Positions 27,696-36,922 of a stretch of DNA of 64,000 nucleotides are shown piece by piece. Where the stretch lies: positions 85,431 to 149,430 of the forward strand of contig JAKSLD010000004.1 in NCBI GenBank assembly GCA_024401395.1, written 5' to 3'. Positions within the stretch are counted from its first letter, which is position 1. Every line of letters starts with the position of its first letter. A program made the position numbers and the translations under genes. This DNA is from Bacteroidales bacterium. Lineage in GTDB: Bacteria > Bacteroidota > Bacteroidia > Bacteroidales > Marinilabiliaceae. The notes beneath the pieces are model-generated. The model ran no database searches. It was not told the DNA's origin and saw only the letters and a program-made list of their open reading frames with translations.

Positions 27696-29222
27696 CTATA
27701 TAGTAAAGACCTTTATTATTTTCTTCTTGTCAGCGCTATACAAAACAGACACTATAATAAGTTGATTTTTGTATAAAGAGGTATCAATAACAGCAACAGA
27801 AGAACAGTCGGCTTTCAGAGACTGAAGCAATCTACCGTCGACAGCGTAGACATCCACCTTCTTGATACTGTCAGCCTCTATCCTGATGCTACCAGGAAGA
27901 CGAGAAAGAGAGACATCGTCATTATCTATCGTATTACTGCCACCACCATTAAGGCGGTCGCTCTCCTTATTATAGAGATCACGGCCAGTCATGACTTTGA
28001 TACCCTTATTATCAGGATCAAGGATTTCGTGGAGAGAAGCATAGTTCAAATACTTAGCGTCCCAAGCCAAAGCGAGAGACCAGAAATAGTCGTCCCCCAA
28101 GTAGCTACACGAGCCATACCCGCCAGACAAGGCACCGATAATCTTCCTGTCGGGGTTCCACAAGGCAGAGCCAGAAGAACCAGCCTCAGTGGTACCAGAT
28201 AGCCATTTACTCACTTTATAATGGATATTGCGAGCGAAAGGAATATCGCCATCAGGAGCTCGGCACCCTGTAGCGTTATAATCGCCAATATTGACATTTG
28301 TGGCTACAGAAACCTTTTTTACGTCACCTCCAGGGTGGTGGACACATATAAACTCATCATAAGGATTGATATCTCCTGTTATGTCCCATCCCGACCAGTA
28401 TGGGTTTCTAGCCTCAGAAGGGACTTTTTTAAGAGAGAAAAGAGCCAAATCGTACTTTGGGTAATAGCATAGGAGCGAATCCAATCTGATAGTCTCCATA
28501 TTCTCGGCACTCTCAGTTGGTCTGACGTGGCTATCGCAATCATTGATTTCCCATCCGAAAATGACATTTACAGGCTTTTTATCCCGAACATACTTTATTA
28601 GAGGGTGGGCTGAAGTCAAGACATAAGGAGCCATATCCTCGTTAGCGTTGTTTATCAGAGTTCCAGTACCCACTTCGTTACCAGTCAGCATACGGCAGAC
28701 ACTATGTTTAATAGTATCAGTCTTAGCATTACAAGAAGCGTTTATTTCGCAAGAAGCAGCCTGAATGTATGCCACCTTATTTTCAGGAACAGATAACCAA
28801 GGTAGAGGCAAGAAGCCAGTGTATACCTCCTCTATGATGATATACTCCTGATTACCGAAATAGATAAGCTCCATAGAATTGCCAGAGAGGACATCAGTCA
28901 AGAGACTAGCTTTAGACACATCCTCGCTGGTGTAGGTATAATGGGCATAAGAACACTGGACGATGATACTATCCAGCAGGCTAGCATCTATTCCACTCAT
29001 CCAAGCGTGCATAGAGAGGGCGCCATCGGAAGTAAATTCTAGAGGTACGCTATTGAACAATTTTCTATGTAGGCGATGTTCATCGGCAAAGACGAGAGAA
29101 CCATGATGGTCGGTTTGGTCGACAGATTGCCTGATAGTGGCAGGCAACACGACAGTTTGCGCCAGAGCGCAAAGAGAAGTCAGGGTTAGAAAAAGAGTAT
29201 TTAGAAGCCTGATAATTGTCAT
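27696..29222 (-). CDS. Secreted trypsin-like serine protease with T9SS-like tail
   Basis: The protein begins MTIIRLLNTLFLTLTSLCAL, a signal peptide ending at ALAQ. A chymotrypsin-fold domain follows, with His in VLTSAHPL near 203, Asp in KYDLALFSL near 259 and the nucleophile Ser in AGSSGSALW near 350. The last about 75 residues (from IRIEADSIKKVDVYAVDGRL) resemble a type A sorting domain of the type IX secretion system, so surface or secreted location is likely. It resembles lysyl endopeptidase-like proteins of Bacteroidetes. I chose ATG 29222 because the signal peptide starts there. An ATG 18 bp upstream is the alternative. Confidence 0.78.
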   Translation of the reverse strand: MTIIRLLNTLFLTLTSLCALAQTVVLPATIRQSVDQTDHHGSLVFADEHRLHRKLFNSVPLEFTSDGALSMHAWMSGIDASLLDSIIVQCSYAHYTYTSEDVSKASLLTDVLSGNSMELIYFGNQEYIIIEEVYTGFLPLPWLSVPENKVAYIQAASCEINASCNAKTDTIKHSVCRMLTGNEVGTGTLINNANEDMAPYVLTSAHPLIKYVRDKKPVNVIFGWEINDCDSHVRPTESAENMETIRLDSLLCYYPKYDLALFSLKKVPSEARNPYWSGWDITGDINPYDEFICVHHPGGDVKKVSVATNVNIGDYNATGCRAPDGDIPFARNIHYKVSKWLSGTTEAGSSGSALWNPDRKIIGALSGGYGSCSYLGDDYFWSLALAWDAKYLNYASLHEILDPDNKGIKVMTGRDLYNKESDRLNGGGSNTIDNDDVSLSRLPGSIRIEADSIKKVDVYAVDGRLLQSLKADCSSVAVIDTSLYKNQLIIVSVLYSADKKKIIKVFTI

Positions 29223-29372
29223 TTTTTCACTATTTGTCATCTAGTAGAACAAAGATAGTGAAGATAATTACATATAATGTCAAAATAAATGACAAATTCC
29301 TTGCATATTAACAAAAAAAATAGGAAAATTGCAGTCGGAAAGAAGCAATTCTATTTTAACCAAATACAAGAA

Positions 29373-29897
29373 ATGAAAAAAGTAATTCTTAATGTTGCTG
29401 CGGCTCTTTCACTTATGTTCGCAGTTTCATGTGCTTGTGATTGCAACAAGTGCAATAAGTCAGATGATGCTACAGCAGTAGCAAAAGAGGGTGAGTGCTG
29501 TGCCAAGGATTCAGAGAAGGCATGCGATGGTGCTAAGGAGTGCTGCAAGGCAGCTGCTGACAGCGCTAAGTCATGTGAGAATGCTGCACAGTCAGAGGAG
29601 GAGCGTCTCAAGGCTCTCGAGGCAAATATGACAGAGGAGCAGCTCGATTCACTTGATGAGGCTGAGGCAGTAGCATTCAAGCCAGTTGCAACTATGCCAT
29701 CAGTACAGCTTACTCCAGATCAGCAGAAGAAGCTCAAGGAGATGATTGACGGTGCTAGAGCAAAGGCAGAGGCTATCAAGAAGCTCCCACGTGCTGAGCG
29801 TCGTGCGGCTCGTAAGGCTCTTCAGCAGGAGTGTGAAGATTTCTTGATGGGTCTTCTCGATGAGGATCAGCTTCAGGCTATTTCAAAGAAGGATTAA
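29373..29897 (+). CDS. Cys-rich putative lipoprotein, 174 aa
   Basis: I do not recognise a family. The N-terminus MKKVILNVAAALSLMFAVSC is a lipoprotein-like signal with Cys20 at the cleavage site. Residues 20-75 contain ten Cys in CxC, CxxC and CC patterns (CACDCNKC, GECCAKD, KECCKAA), which suggest metal or heme binding or disulfides. The second half is helical and charged (LTPDQQKKLKEMIDGAR, LPRAERRAARKAL), like some Spy/periplasmic helper proteins. Codon use (CGT, AAG, GAG, CTC) suggests strong expression. I chose the ATG at 29373 for the signal peptide. A clear terminator follows. Confidence 0.75.
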   Translation: MKKVILNVAAALSLMFAVSCACDCNKCNKSDDATAVAKEGECCAKDSEKACDGAKECCKAAADSAKSCENAAQSEEERLKALEANMTEEQLDSLDEAEAVAFKPVATMPSVQLTPDQQKKLKEMIDGARAKAEAIKKLPRAERRAARKALQQECEDFLMGLLDEDQLQAISKKD

Positions 29898-29917
29898 TAT
29901 TTAATCTACCAATAGTT

Positions 29918-29949
29918 AAGCGGTGCAAGAAATTGTACCGCTTTTTTTT
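29918..29949 (+). terminator. Terminator of the Cys-rich lipoprotein gene
   Basis: The stem AAGCGGTGCA pairs with TGTACCGCTT (one G-T pair) and is followed by eight T residues. Confidence 0.88.
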
Positions 29950-30763
29950 GTGTCTATATACGTCAAAATAGGACCACCATATTTCAATGCTGTATTTCAG
30001 AACTACAGAAATCAGTCGTCAAGTATGAATTACCCTCAATTTTGTGCTAGTCGTGAAAATCCGATATTTCTGGACAAGGGTATAAGTCAGACAAAAATAT
30101 CGCAATCTCGCGCGTTTCATACTGTTAACCAAACAATCCCGATTAAGTTCCGGCAAGCGAGATAATGGCAAACAAGATAAAGAGTAGGGGAGAGACATGA
30201 AAAGTTCAGTAGTTCCCCATTATACACACCAAAAATAATGTTTACACAGTCAGATAACAACCAAAAACACCAACACTACAACAAATAGTAAACAAGTTTA
30301 CACGAACACACATATAATAAACACGCGAAACAATCTATATACATAGTCAATTTGCAACATATAAAGTACACATATTCAGCGTTTTAATATATCGCAACTA
30401 AACCGATACAATAGAATAATATGAATAAAAATACAAAAGCATACAAATACAACAAGATACGAAACCACAAAAGACACAAAATCAGACAGTTAACTAAATG
30501 TACCTGCAAAAGACAAGCATAATACCAAGTGTAACTAACTGACAATCAGTAATACACGAAAATACATACGAAAAGGGGTGAAATATTTATTAACATACGT
30601 TGATAAGCTATTACACATCTATAACACAGCACATTACGCGGTTAGGGGGTGGAAAGTATTGACACCAGATGTTGAAAACCAAGGAGACCATACCTACACA
30701 TACAGTCACCCATATCCCCCAAAAAGACCCCACACAAAAAAGGTCCGGTATACTAATAAAAAC
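29950..30763. other. Gene-free A/C-rich stretch, about 810 bp
   Basis: No convincing gene is seen here. The + strand is rich in A and C; 30241-30300 holds 31 A, 14 C, 11 T and 4 G by count. It contains a GTAAACAAGTTTAC palindrome at 30288-30301 and a GTTTAC at 30240. Short ORFs are present but have no start context or recognisable product. It could hold an unannotated RNA or regulatory region, but there is no direct sign of one. Confidence 0.5.
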
Positions 30764-31303
30764 TTACTCAGGTCGATAATCCCTGAACGTACCATCATCA
30801 AAAAACAAGACGATACGAGTTATTTTCTTATCAACGACTTTGGTATCAGTATTTTGAGAGCTGTTATCTTCACAACCAAGTTTAGAATCGAAAAACTCCC
30901 TTTCAGGTTGATTTACTGGAATATAATCCGAAATATCAGTATTAGCAGAAAGATTCGCATCTGGAACAGCTGATTGATACTGTTTTTTAGAGCCATTATG
31001 CTGCTGATTCCCCTCAGAAGAGGCATTACCATTTGATCCATCATTCAAAGCAGCAGGCTGGCTAAATAGAGAAGACTCATCCATAGGCAATGGAGCAGTT
31101 CCGTAGCCCTTTATCAGCCAATTAATATCCAGAGTAGGGAACGCCCTTTTAAAAGCCTCGATAGTCTCCTGTTTGAAGCCACCGCCGCGACCGCTATCAG
31201 ACATAATATGCGAGATCGTCATCTTAGAGACTCCGATTCTCTGAGCCAATTCAGTCTGGTTAATGCCATACGTCTGCATTAAGATTCTTAAACGTTCCTT
31301 CAT
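30764..31303 (-). CDS. XRE-family helix-turn-helix regulator, 179 aa
   Basis: The first 65 residues form a Cro/C1-type helix-turn-helix domain (RLRILMQTYGINQTELAQRI, then GVSKMTISHIM) ending with TLDINWLIKGYG, as in many Bacteroidetes regulators. The rest is a low-complexity Ser/Asn/Gln linker (about 75-135) and a short C-terminal block (VVDKKITRIVLFFDDGTFRD) found in related regulators of this phylum. It has no protease-type domain, so it is not a LexA/CI repressor. The gap upstream holds several GTAAAC/GTATAC sites that are candidate operators. Target genes are unknown. Confidence 0.85.
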   Translation of the reverse strand: MKERLRILMQTYGINQTELAQRIGVSKMTISHIMSDSGRGGGFKQETIEAFKRAFPTLDINWLIKGYGTAPLPMDESSLFSQPAALNDGSNGNASSEGNQQHNGSKKQYQSAVPDANLSANTDISDYIPVNQPEREFFDSKLGCEDNSSQNTDTKVVDKKITRIVLFFDDGTFRDYRPE

Positions 31304-31311
31304 ATTTCAAA

Positions 31312-31536
31312 GTTTACAAATGATAATGCCACAAAGATAAATACAATAAACAAGGTAAACAAATAATCCATAAACAATTTTCAATACGTATAGTAAACAT
31401 AGTATACATACCAATACAAGTTTACAAAGACATTGTTTATCGTATACGTATACATAGTTTACTACAATATAATTCCTAATTAGTAATTCCTAATTCCTAG
31501 TTCCAAATTAGGCTCCCTCGTGGTAATACGGTAAAC
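31312..31536. promoter_or_regulatory. Cluster of GTAAAC/GTTTAC/GTATAC sites
   Basis: The upstream region of the XRE regulator contains GTTTAC at 31312, GTAAAC at 31355, GTAAAC at 31393, GTATAC at 31402, GTTTAC at 31420, the palindrome GTATACGTATAC at 31442-31453, GTTTAC at 31457 and GTAAAC at 31531. A common half-site repeated in both orientations suggests binding sites for the adjacent regulator. The same hexamer is also frequent in nearby A/C-rich genes, which weakens the case. Confidence 0.4.
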
Positions 31537-31606
31537 AACTAGCTTAAGGGGAATTCTCAAATACTCATACGGGGTAGGTGTGGAGGTGCTTTGAGGACCT
31601 TTTGTA

Positions 31607-31651
31607 GACTCTTTGTAGTATAAGAGAAGACCCTTGTTCATCGCAATTTTT
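31607..31651 (+). repeat. Dispersed intergenic repeat, copy C
   Basis: The core CCTTGTTCATCGCAATTTTT is preceded by GTATAAGAGAA at 31618, 11 bp before the core G at 31629. It lies 77 bp before copy D, in the gap between the XRE regulator and pyrK. Confidence 0.85.
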
Positions 31652-31694
31652 CAATATAGTAGGTCATAGATAGTCCTATGCAGAGACCTTTGTA

Positions 31695-31731
31695 GTATAA
31701 GAGAAGATCCTTGTTCATCGCAATTTTTTTA
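31695..31731 (+). repeat. Dispersed intergenic repeat, copy D
   Basis: The core CCTTGTTCATCGCAATTTTT is preceded by GTATAAGAGAA at 31695, 11 bp before the core G at 31706. Upstream wording (CTTTGTAGTATAAGAGAAGA) is shared with copy C. Confidence 0.85.
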
Positions 31732-31860
31732 TAAAATAGGCGACATAAAGCCATAGACATAGAGACGGATTATGTTAAAAGGCAGAATACGTGACGATAT
31801 TATTCTTAAATTTGCGAGATAAAGAAATACAAACCCAGAAATAACAGAACAATATAAGAT

Positions 31861-32646
31861 ATGCATAAACATCATTCTACCGACTTTACAGTCGTAGACA
31901 TTCATTCGCTCAATCAGAGCTGCTACCAGATGGTGCTTAAGCATCCAGATACACTACCCAAGGTATCGCCAGGGCAGTTTGTACAGGTGCAACTACCAGA
32001 CAGTGCTACGAGCTATCTACGTCGTCCTATCTCGATACACGATGCAGATTTTGAGGCCAACACATTGACCCTACTGATCCGCAAGGCAGGCAAAGGAACA
32101 GAGCTGCTATCCCACGTTAAAGAAGGAGAGAAGATCAACCTGCTCTATCCATTAGGCAACGGGTTCACGCTAGACCAGGCAAAGATAGGCAATGCGCCGC
32201 TGCTCATAGGAGGAGGAGTAGGCATAGCGCCACTATACATGGCAGCCAAGGCATTGAAAGAAGCAGGAGCCAATCCGACAGTACTTCTAGGAGCCAGGAA
32301 CGAATCAGACCTTCTAAAGAAAGAAGCATTTGCTGCCATTACAGAGACACAATGCACTACAGAAGACGGCACATACGGAACAAAAGGCTTTGTGACAGAC
32401 CATGCAAACATGAAAGAAAATATACATCAGTATACATCCATCATCGTATGCGGTCCGATGCCAATGATGAGAGCCATTGCGCGAGTAGCAGAGGCAGAGA
32501 ATATCCCATGTCAAGTATCGCTAGAAAATAAGATGGCGTGCGGCATAGGAGCATGTTTATGTTGTGTAACAGAGACTACAGACGGCCACAATACATGCGT
32601 ATGTACCCAAGGTCCTGTATTCGATTCAAAAAACGTAAAATGGTAA
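31861..32646 (+). CDS. pyrK: Dihydroorotate dehydrogenase electron transfer subunit
   Basis: PyrK passes electrons from the class 1B dihydroorotate dehydrogenase to NAD. The 261-residue protein has an FAD-binding domain ([10 protein letters not shown] near 57), an NAD-binding domain ([12 protein letters not shown] near 117), and a C-terminal 2Fe-2S site with four Cys in the [11 protein letters not shown] and CVCTQGPVF region. The stop overlaps the pyrD start by 7 bp, so the pair is translationally coupled. A TAAATTTG box at 31807-31814 is a possible -7 element. Confidence 0.95.
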   Translation: MHKHHSTDFTVVDIHSLNQSCYQMVLKHPDTLPKVSPGQFVQVQLPDSATSYLRRPISIHDADFEANTLTLLIRKAGKGTELLSHVKEGEKINLLYPLGNGFTLDQAKIGNAPLLIGGGVGIAPLYMAAKALKEAGANPTVLLGARNESDLLKKEAFAAITETQCTTEDGTYGTKGFVTDHANMKENIHQYTSIIVCGPMPMMRAIARVAEAENIPCQVSLENKMACGIGACLCCVTETTDGHNTCVCTQGPVFDSKNVKW

Positions 32647-33557
32647 ATCTATCAGTAAACCTAGGCAATAACCTAGAACTAAACAATCCAGTAATGACCG
32701 CATCCGGCACCTTCGGATACGGACTAGAATACGATGACTTTACAGATGTAGACCGACTCGGAGGCATAATAGTCAAAGGCACGACACTAAACCTCAGAGA
32801 AGGCAATGCATATCCAAGACTTGCGGAGACACGACAAGGCATGATCAATGCGGTAGGCCTACAAAACAAAGGAGTAGACCACTTCTGCAAAACCATATAC
32901 CCACAACTCCTCAAGTATACCAAGACAAAAGTCATAGTAAACGTATCAGGCAGCAGCATAGAAGACTACGTAGCCTGTGCAGAGCGAGTAGCTGCACTAG
33001 ATCATATACCAGCCATTGAGCTAAACATCTCATGTCCAAATGTAAAGCAAGGAGGAATGTCATTCGGCACCAATCCAGACATGGCAGGAAAAGTAGTAGA
33101 AGCAGTACGTAAAGTTTACCCTAAACACCTCATTGTAAAACTTACACCAAACGTCACCAGCGTAGTAGACATCGCCAAAGCAGCCGAAAACGCAGGAGCA
33201 GACAGCGTATCGCTAGTAAACACCTTCCTATCCATGGCCATAGACATAAAGACACGCAAGCCAGTACTATCCACGATTACAGGAGGTATGTCGGGAGCTG
33301 CGATCAAGCCAATAGCCCTGAGAATGGTATGGCAAGTAGCGAACGCAGTCAAGATACCAGTAATCGGACTTGGAGGCATCAGCAGTGCAGAAGACGCGAT
33401 AGAATTCATCATAGCAGGAGCCACGGCCATAGAGATAGGCACAGCCAACTTCATCAACCCAAATATAGGCAATGAAGTAGTAGACGGCATAGCAGCATAC
33501 CTCCAGGCGAACAATATGAAAGACATAAGCGAACTCAGAGGAAGTCTGATACTCTAG
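32640..33557 (+). CDS. pyrD: Dihydroorotate dehydrogenase, class 1B catalytic subunit
   Basis: PyrD oxidises dihydroorotate to orotate in pyrimidine synthesis. The 305-residue protein is a FMN-binding TIM barrel with the N-terminal [13 protein letters not shown] near 16, the active-site Cys in [13 protein letters not shown] near 130, and the FMN-phosphate sites GLGGISS and GATAIEIGT near the end. A longer in-frame ORF exists upstream, but I chose ATG 32640 because it gives the conserved family start MVNLSVNLG and overlaps the pyrK stop. Codon use is notably rich in A-ending codons. A perfect hairpin terminator follows. Confidence 0.95.
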   Translation: MVNLSVNLGNNLELNNPVMTASGTFGYGLEYDDFTDVDRLGGIIVKGTTLNLREGNAYPRLAETRQGMINAVGLQNKGVDHFCKTIYPQLLKYTKTKVIVNVSGSSIEDYVACAERVAALDHIPAIELNISCPNVKQGGMSFGTNPDMAGKVVEAVRKVYPKHLIVKLTPNVTSVVDIAKAAENAGADSVSLVNTFLSMAIDIKTRKPVLSTITGGMSGAAIKPIALRMVWQVANAVKIPVIGLGGISSAEDAIEFIIAGATAIEIGTANFINPNIGNEVVDGIAAYLQANNMKDISELRGSLIL

Positions 33558-33572
33558 CGATAAAAACACAAG

Positions 33573-33611
33573 ACAATAGCCCTAGCGACAATCTAGGGCT
33601 ATTGTTATATG
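33573..33611 (+). terminator. Terminator of pyrKD
   Basis: A perfect 13-bp stem (ACAATAGCCCTAG and CTAGGGCTATTGT) with a 7-base loop is followed by a short T/A tail. Confidence 0.75.
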
Positions 33612-33639
33612 TAAACATAAGCAAGAAAAACAAACAAAA

Positions 33640-34812
33640 ATGAACAAAAGAAACATACTCATACTAATACTAATGCTAGTAAACACGTTTACAGCAACCC
33701 CTCAAAAACAACCAATAAACCTTAGTAAACAAGCGAAATTCAGTTTACTGACATGCGGCCCCGGAGACGAACTGTATACAACATTCGGACACACAGCCAT
33801 ACGCCTACAAGACGACTCAGTAAACATAGACATAACATTCAACTACGGCACCTTCGACTTCAACACACCAAACTTCTACCTAAAATTCATGAACGGAGAG
33901 CTAGACTATCTACTATCCGTACAAGAAACAGAACGCTTCATGAGGATCTATGCGTGGGAAGAGAGAGAAGTCAGGGAAGCCCAATTCATACTTACCGAAG
34001 CAGAAAAGCAAGAACTCTGGTACCTATTATACACCAATATGCAGCCAGAGAACAGAGCATACAGATACGACTTTTTCTTTGACAACTGCGCTACGCGCGT
34101 CAGAGACCTACTATTCAAAGTAAAGAAAAAGTCCCTTCCATACGAAAGTACAGGCATCAGATACAGGCAGCTCATACATGAGAAAAACACAAGCGACAGT
34201 TGGTCGGCCCAAGGAATAGACCTATTATTAGGAGCCAATACAGACTCCATAGCCTCGAAGAGCGGCAGAGCCTTTCTGCCAGACTATCTAGAAGCCATAT
34301 TTATAGAAAACGGCATGGTAGAACAACCAGTCACACTAATAAAACAAGCACCAGCACAACCACAAAACGCAGTAAACATACCAAATCTACTGTTTACACT
34401 ACTACTAATAACCACAATAGCCATAACATACAAAGAAAGTAAACAAAAAACACTGTATACATGGTACGACGCAACACTACTAATACCATACATACTACTA
34501 TCCTTACTATTCATGTACATGTGGTTCGTATCCAGTCACCTTATCTGCAAGTGGAATTGGAACGTATTATGGGCGTCCCCCCTACTGATAATGCTATATA
34601 TAGACATATTCCGCAAGAAAGCCGTGAATCGTATGATGGTCGAGCTTGTTTGCGTAGACGCCCTTCTCGTCGCGTTTATTATGTTAAGTGCATTAAGGAT
34701 AGAATACTTCTCCAACATAGCGTATTTATCGGCAGCGGCGTTAGCAGTGCGAGTTAACTATAGATTATATTATACTTATAACAATTGGCGCAGCACATTT
34801 AGCAAAAAATAA
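33640..34812 (+). CDS. DUF4105 membrane protein
   Basis: This 390-residue protein has a signal peptide or anchor (about 1-20) and a DUF4105 domain (about 30-190), with LLTCGPGDELYTTFGHTAIR, the NYGTFDF block and FFFDNCATRVRDLL. Its C-terminal part has three to five membrane segments (about 250-375). DUF4105 proteins are conserved in Bacteroidetes and related to Lnb-type N-terminal domains with possible Cys-His catalytic residues, seen here as Cys in DNCATR and His in GHTAIR. Function is not established. The gene is strongly A/C-rich. Confidence 0.85.
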   Translation: MNKRNILILILMLVNTFTATPQKQPINLSKQAKFSLLTCGPGDELYTTFGHTAIRLQDDSVNIDITFNYGTFDFNTPNFYLKFMNGELDYLLSVQETERFMRIYAWEEREVREAQFILTEAEKQELWYLLYTNMQPENRAYRYDFFFDNCATRVRDLLFKVKKKSLPYESTGIRYRQLIHEKNTSDSWSAQGIDLLLGANTDSIASKSGRAFLPDYLEAIFIENGMVEQPVTLIKQAPAQPQNAVNIPNLLFTLLLITTIAITYKESKQKTLYTWYDATLLIPYILLSLLFMYMWFVSSHLICKWNWNVLWASPLLIMLYIDIFRKKAVNRMMVELVCVDALLVAFIMLSALRIEYFSNIAYLSAAALAVRVNYRLYYTYNNWRSTFSKK

Positions 34813-34822
34813 CAATAGTGAC

Positions 34823-34854
34823 TTTGTATATAATATATGAGTGATGTAATTTTG
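34823..34854 (+). promoter_or_regulatory. Promoter of aroQ
   Basis: TTTG at 34823-34826, 20 bp, then TAATTTTG at 34847-34854 match the Bacteroidetes promoter consensus. The expected start of transcription is near 34860. This excludes the upstream ATG at 34837 as the aroQ start. Confidence 0.75.
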
Positions 34855-34881
34855 CATCATCAATATAAGATCTTTAATCTG

Positions 34882-35319
34882 ATGAGAGTACTAATAATCA
34901 ACGGTCCTAACCTAAACCTACTGGGAGTCAGAGAGCCAGGCATATATGGTTCGCGCGGCTTTGAGGACTATTTGGCAGAGTTGAGCAAGAGATATGCGGG
35001 AGATGTAACACTAGAGTACTATCAGAGCAATCATGAAGGCGGCATTATAGACAAGTTGCATGAGAACGGCTTTGGTCAGGTTGACGGAATTGTATTGAAT
35101 GCGGGAGCATATACACATACATCAGTAGCCATTGCCGATGCCATTTCAGCCATTAATACCCCTGTAATAGAGGTACATATATCTAATGTACACAAGAGAG
35201 AAGAGTTCAGGAGACATTCCTACATATCTCCGTCGTGTGTTGGCGTTATAGCTGGATTTGGTTTAGATTCGTACAGACTAGGCATAGAGGCTATAAAAGA
35301 GATATCCAAGAAGAAATAA
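34882..35319 (+). CDS. aroQ: 3-dehydroquinate dehydratase, type II
   Basis: AroQ removes water from 3-dehydroquinate in the shikimate pathway and works as a dodecamer. The 145-residue protein has the family motifs INGPNLNLLGVREPGIYG with the catalytic Tyr near 22, YQSNHEGGIIDKLHE near 50 and VHISNVHKREEFRRHSY near 100. I chose ATG 34882 because the conserved MRVLIINGPN begins there and because the promoter lies over the earlier in-frame ATG. pyk follows 43 bp later. Confidence 0.95.
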   Translation: MRVLIINGPNLNLLGVREPGIYGSRGFEDYLAELSKRYAGDVTLEYYQSNHEGGIIDKLHENGFGQVDGIVLNAGAYTHTSVAIADAISAINTPVIEVHISNVHKREEFRRHSYISPSCVGVIAGFGLDSYRLGIEAIKEISKKK

Positions 35320-35362
35320 TAGACAATATATATAGACAATAAAAGACTTTAAAGCATATAAG

Positions 35363-36796
35363 ATGACAAAGAAGTTAACCAAAATCGTTGCTACGATTGC
35401 AGATAACAAGTGTGACGTTGAGTTCATCAAGTCACTTTATGAGGCAGGTATGAACGTTGTTCGTATGAACACAGCACACCAGATGCCAGAGACATCAGAA
35501 GAGATCGTTAACAACGTTCGTAAGGTGTCAAATAAGATTGCTATCCTCGTTGATACAAAGGGTCCAGAGGTACGTACAGTTGCTGGTGACGGTCCTATCG
35601 AGTTTGTAGCAGGCAATTCGATCATTGTTAAGGGTGATCCAAATGGAAAGTCTACAAACGAGTGTCTTTGCGTTTCGTACGAAGGTTTTGTAAATGACCT
35701 TGAGGCAGGCAAGCGTATTCTTATTGACGATGGTGATGTATCCCTCATGGTAGATGAGAAGAATGCAGATCACCTTGTATGTACTATTGAGAATACAGGT
35801 TCAATCAACGGCCGCAAGTCAGTTAACGTTCCTGGTGTATCTATCAAGCTCCCATCATTGACAGAGAAGGACCGCAAGTTCGTAGAGTGGGCTATCAAGG
35901 TAAAGCTTGATTTCATTGCGCACTCATTTGTACGTTCTGCAAAGGATGTTAAGGAGATTCAGGATATCCTTGATGCGCACAACTCACCAATCAAGATTAT
36001 CTCAAAGATTGAGAATCAGGAAGGTGTTGACAATATCGACGAGATTATCGAGGCATCATACGGTATCATGGTAGCTCGTGGTGATATGGGTATTGAGATT
36101 CCTTACCAGAAGGTTCCATTTATCCAGCGTGCTCTTATCCGTAAGTGTATTGAGGCAAAGAAGCCAGTTATCGTGGCTACACAGATGCTTCACACAATGA
36201 TCAAGAACCCACGTCCTACACGTGCTGAGATTTCGGATATTGCAAATGCTATCTACAGCCGTACAGACGCTATCATGCTTTCGGGTGAGACAGCATACGG
36301 TAACTATCCAGTAGAGGCAGTTACAGTAATGAACAATATTGCTCGTGAGTCAGAGTCATTCAAGGATACACGTAACGATATTCCAGTTCCATCGTCAAAG
36401 AACGAGATCACAACATATTTGGCAGAGACAGCAGTAGGTGCTTCACGCAACCTTCCAATCCGAGCTATCTTGACAGACTCATTCACAGGTAAGGCTGCTC
36501 GTTACATTGCAGCATTCCGTTCAGCAGTTCCTGTATACGCATTTGCATACGAAGAGCGTGTTGCTCGTGAGCTTTCACTCTCATTCGGCGTATTTGCAGA
36601 GTACATTGGCGAGGGTCACAACAAGAGCCAGATGTTGAAGCAGACAATTGAGCGTCTTTTGGCAAACAACGAGTTGTCTAGCACAGATCTTGTAGCATAC
36701 ATCGGTGGTTCATACGGTATCGGTGGTGGCACAACATTCGTTGAGATTCTCACAGTTGAGAACTTGTTGAAGAAGATCGACAGCTACATGAACTAA
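35363..36796 (+). CDS. pyk: Pyruvate kinase
   Basis: Pyruvate kinase makes ATP and pyruvate from phosphoenolpyruvate at the end of glycolysis. The 477-residue protein shows KIVATIADNKCD at the start, the catalytic Lys in IISKIENQEGV near 217, MVARGDMGIEIPYQKVP near 236 and the signature ISDIANAIYSRTDAIMLSGE near 280. Codons are those of a highly expressed gene (GTT, CGT, AAG, GAG). A good terminator follows. Confidence 0.97.
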   Translation: MTKKLTKIVATIADNKCDVEFIKSLYEAGMNVVRMNTAHQMPETSEEIVNNVRKVSNKIAILVDTKGPEVRTVAGDGPIEFVAGNSIIVKGDPNGKSTNECLCVSYEGFVNDLEAGKRILIDDGDVSLMVDEKNADHLVCTIENTGSINGRKSVNVPGVSIKLPSLTEKDRKFVEWAIKVKLDFIAHSFVRSAKDVKEIQDILDAHNSPIKIISKIENQEGVDNIDEIIEASYGIMVARGDMGIEIPYQKVPFIQRALIRKCIEAKKPVIVATQMLHTMIKNPRPTRAEISDIANAIYSRTDAIMLSGETAYGNYPVEAVTVMNNIARESESFKDTRNDIPVPSSKNEITTYLAETAVGASRNLPIRAILTDSFTGKAARYIAAFRSAVPVYAFAYEERVARELSLSFGVFAEYIGEGHNKSQMLKQTIERLLANNELSSTDLVAYIGGSYGIGGGTTFVEILTVENLLKKIDSYMN

Positions 36797-36818
36797 TCGT
36801 GTAGTAGATATATAAAAG

Positions 36819-36855
36819 ACCGTCTTGGGCATACGTTGTTCAAGGCGGTTTTTTT
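36819..36855 (+). terminator. Terminator of pyk
   Basis: The stem ACCGTCTTG pairs with CAAGGCGGT (one T-G pair) and is followed by seven T residues. Confidence 0.8.
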
Positions 36856-36922
36856 AATTATTGGCATGCAAAAAAATAGATATATACGGTTAAGTTGATT
36901 AAGTATCCAGTATATTTGTAGT

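Noticed and set aside
29923..30165. 80-aa open frame on the + strand
   Set aside because: It begins inside the terminator hairpin of the preceding gene and has no promoter or recognisable product.
30578..30973. 131-aa open frame on the + strand
   Set aside because: It overlaps the C-terminal part of the XRE regulator gene and reads as low-complexity A/C-rich sequence with no plausible product.
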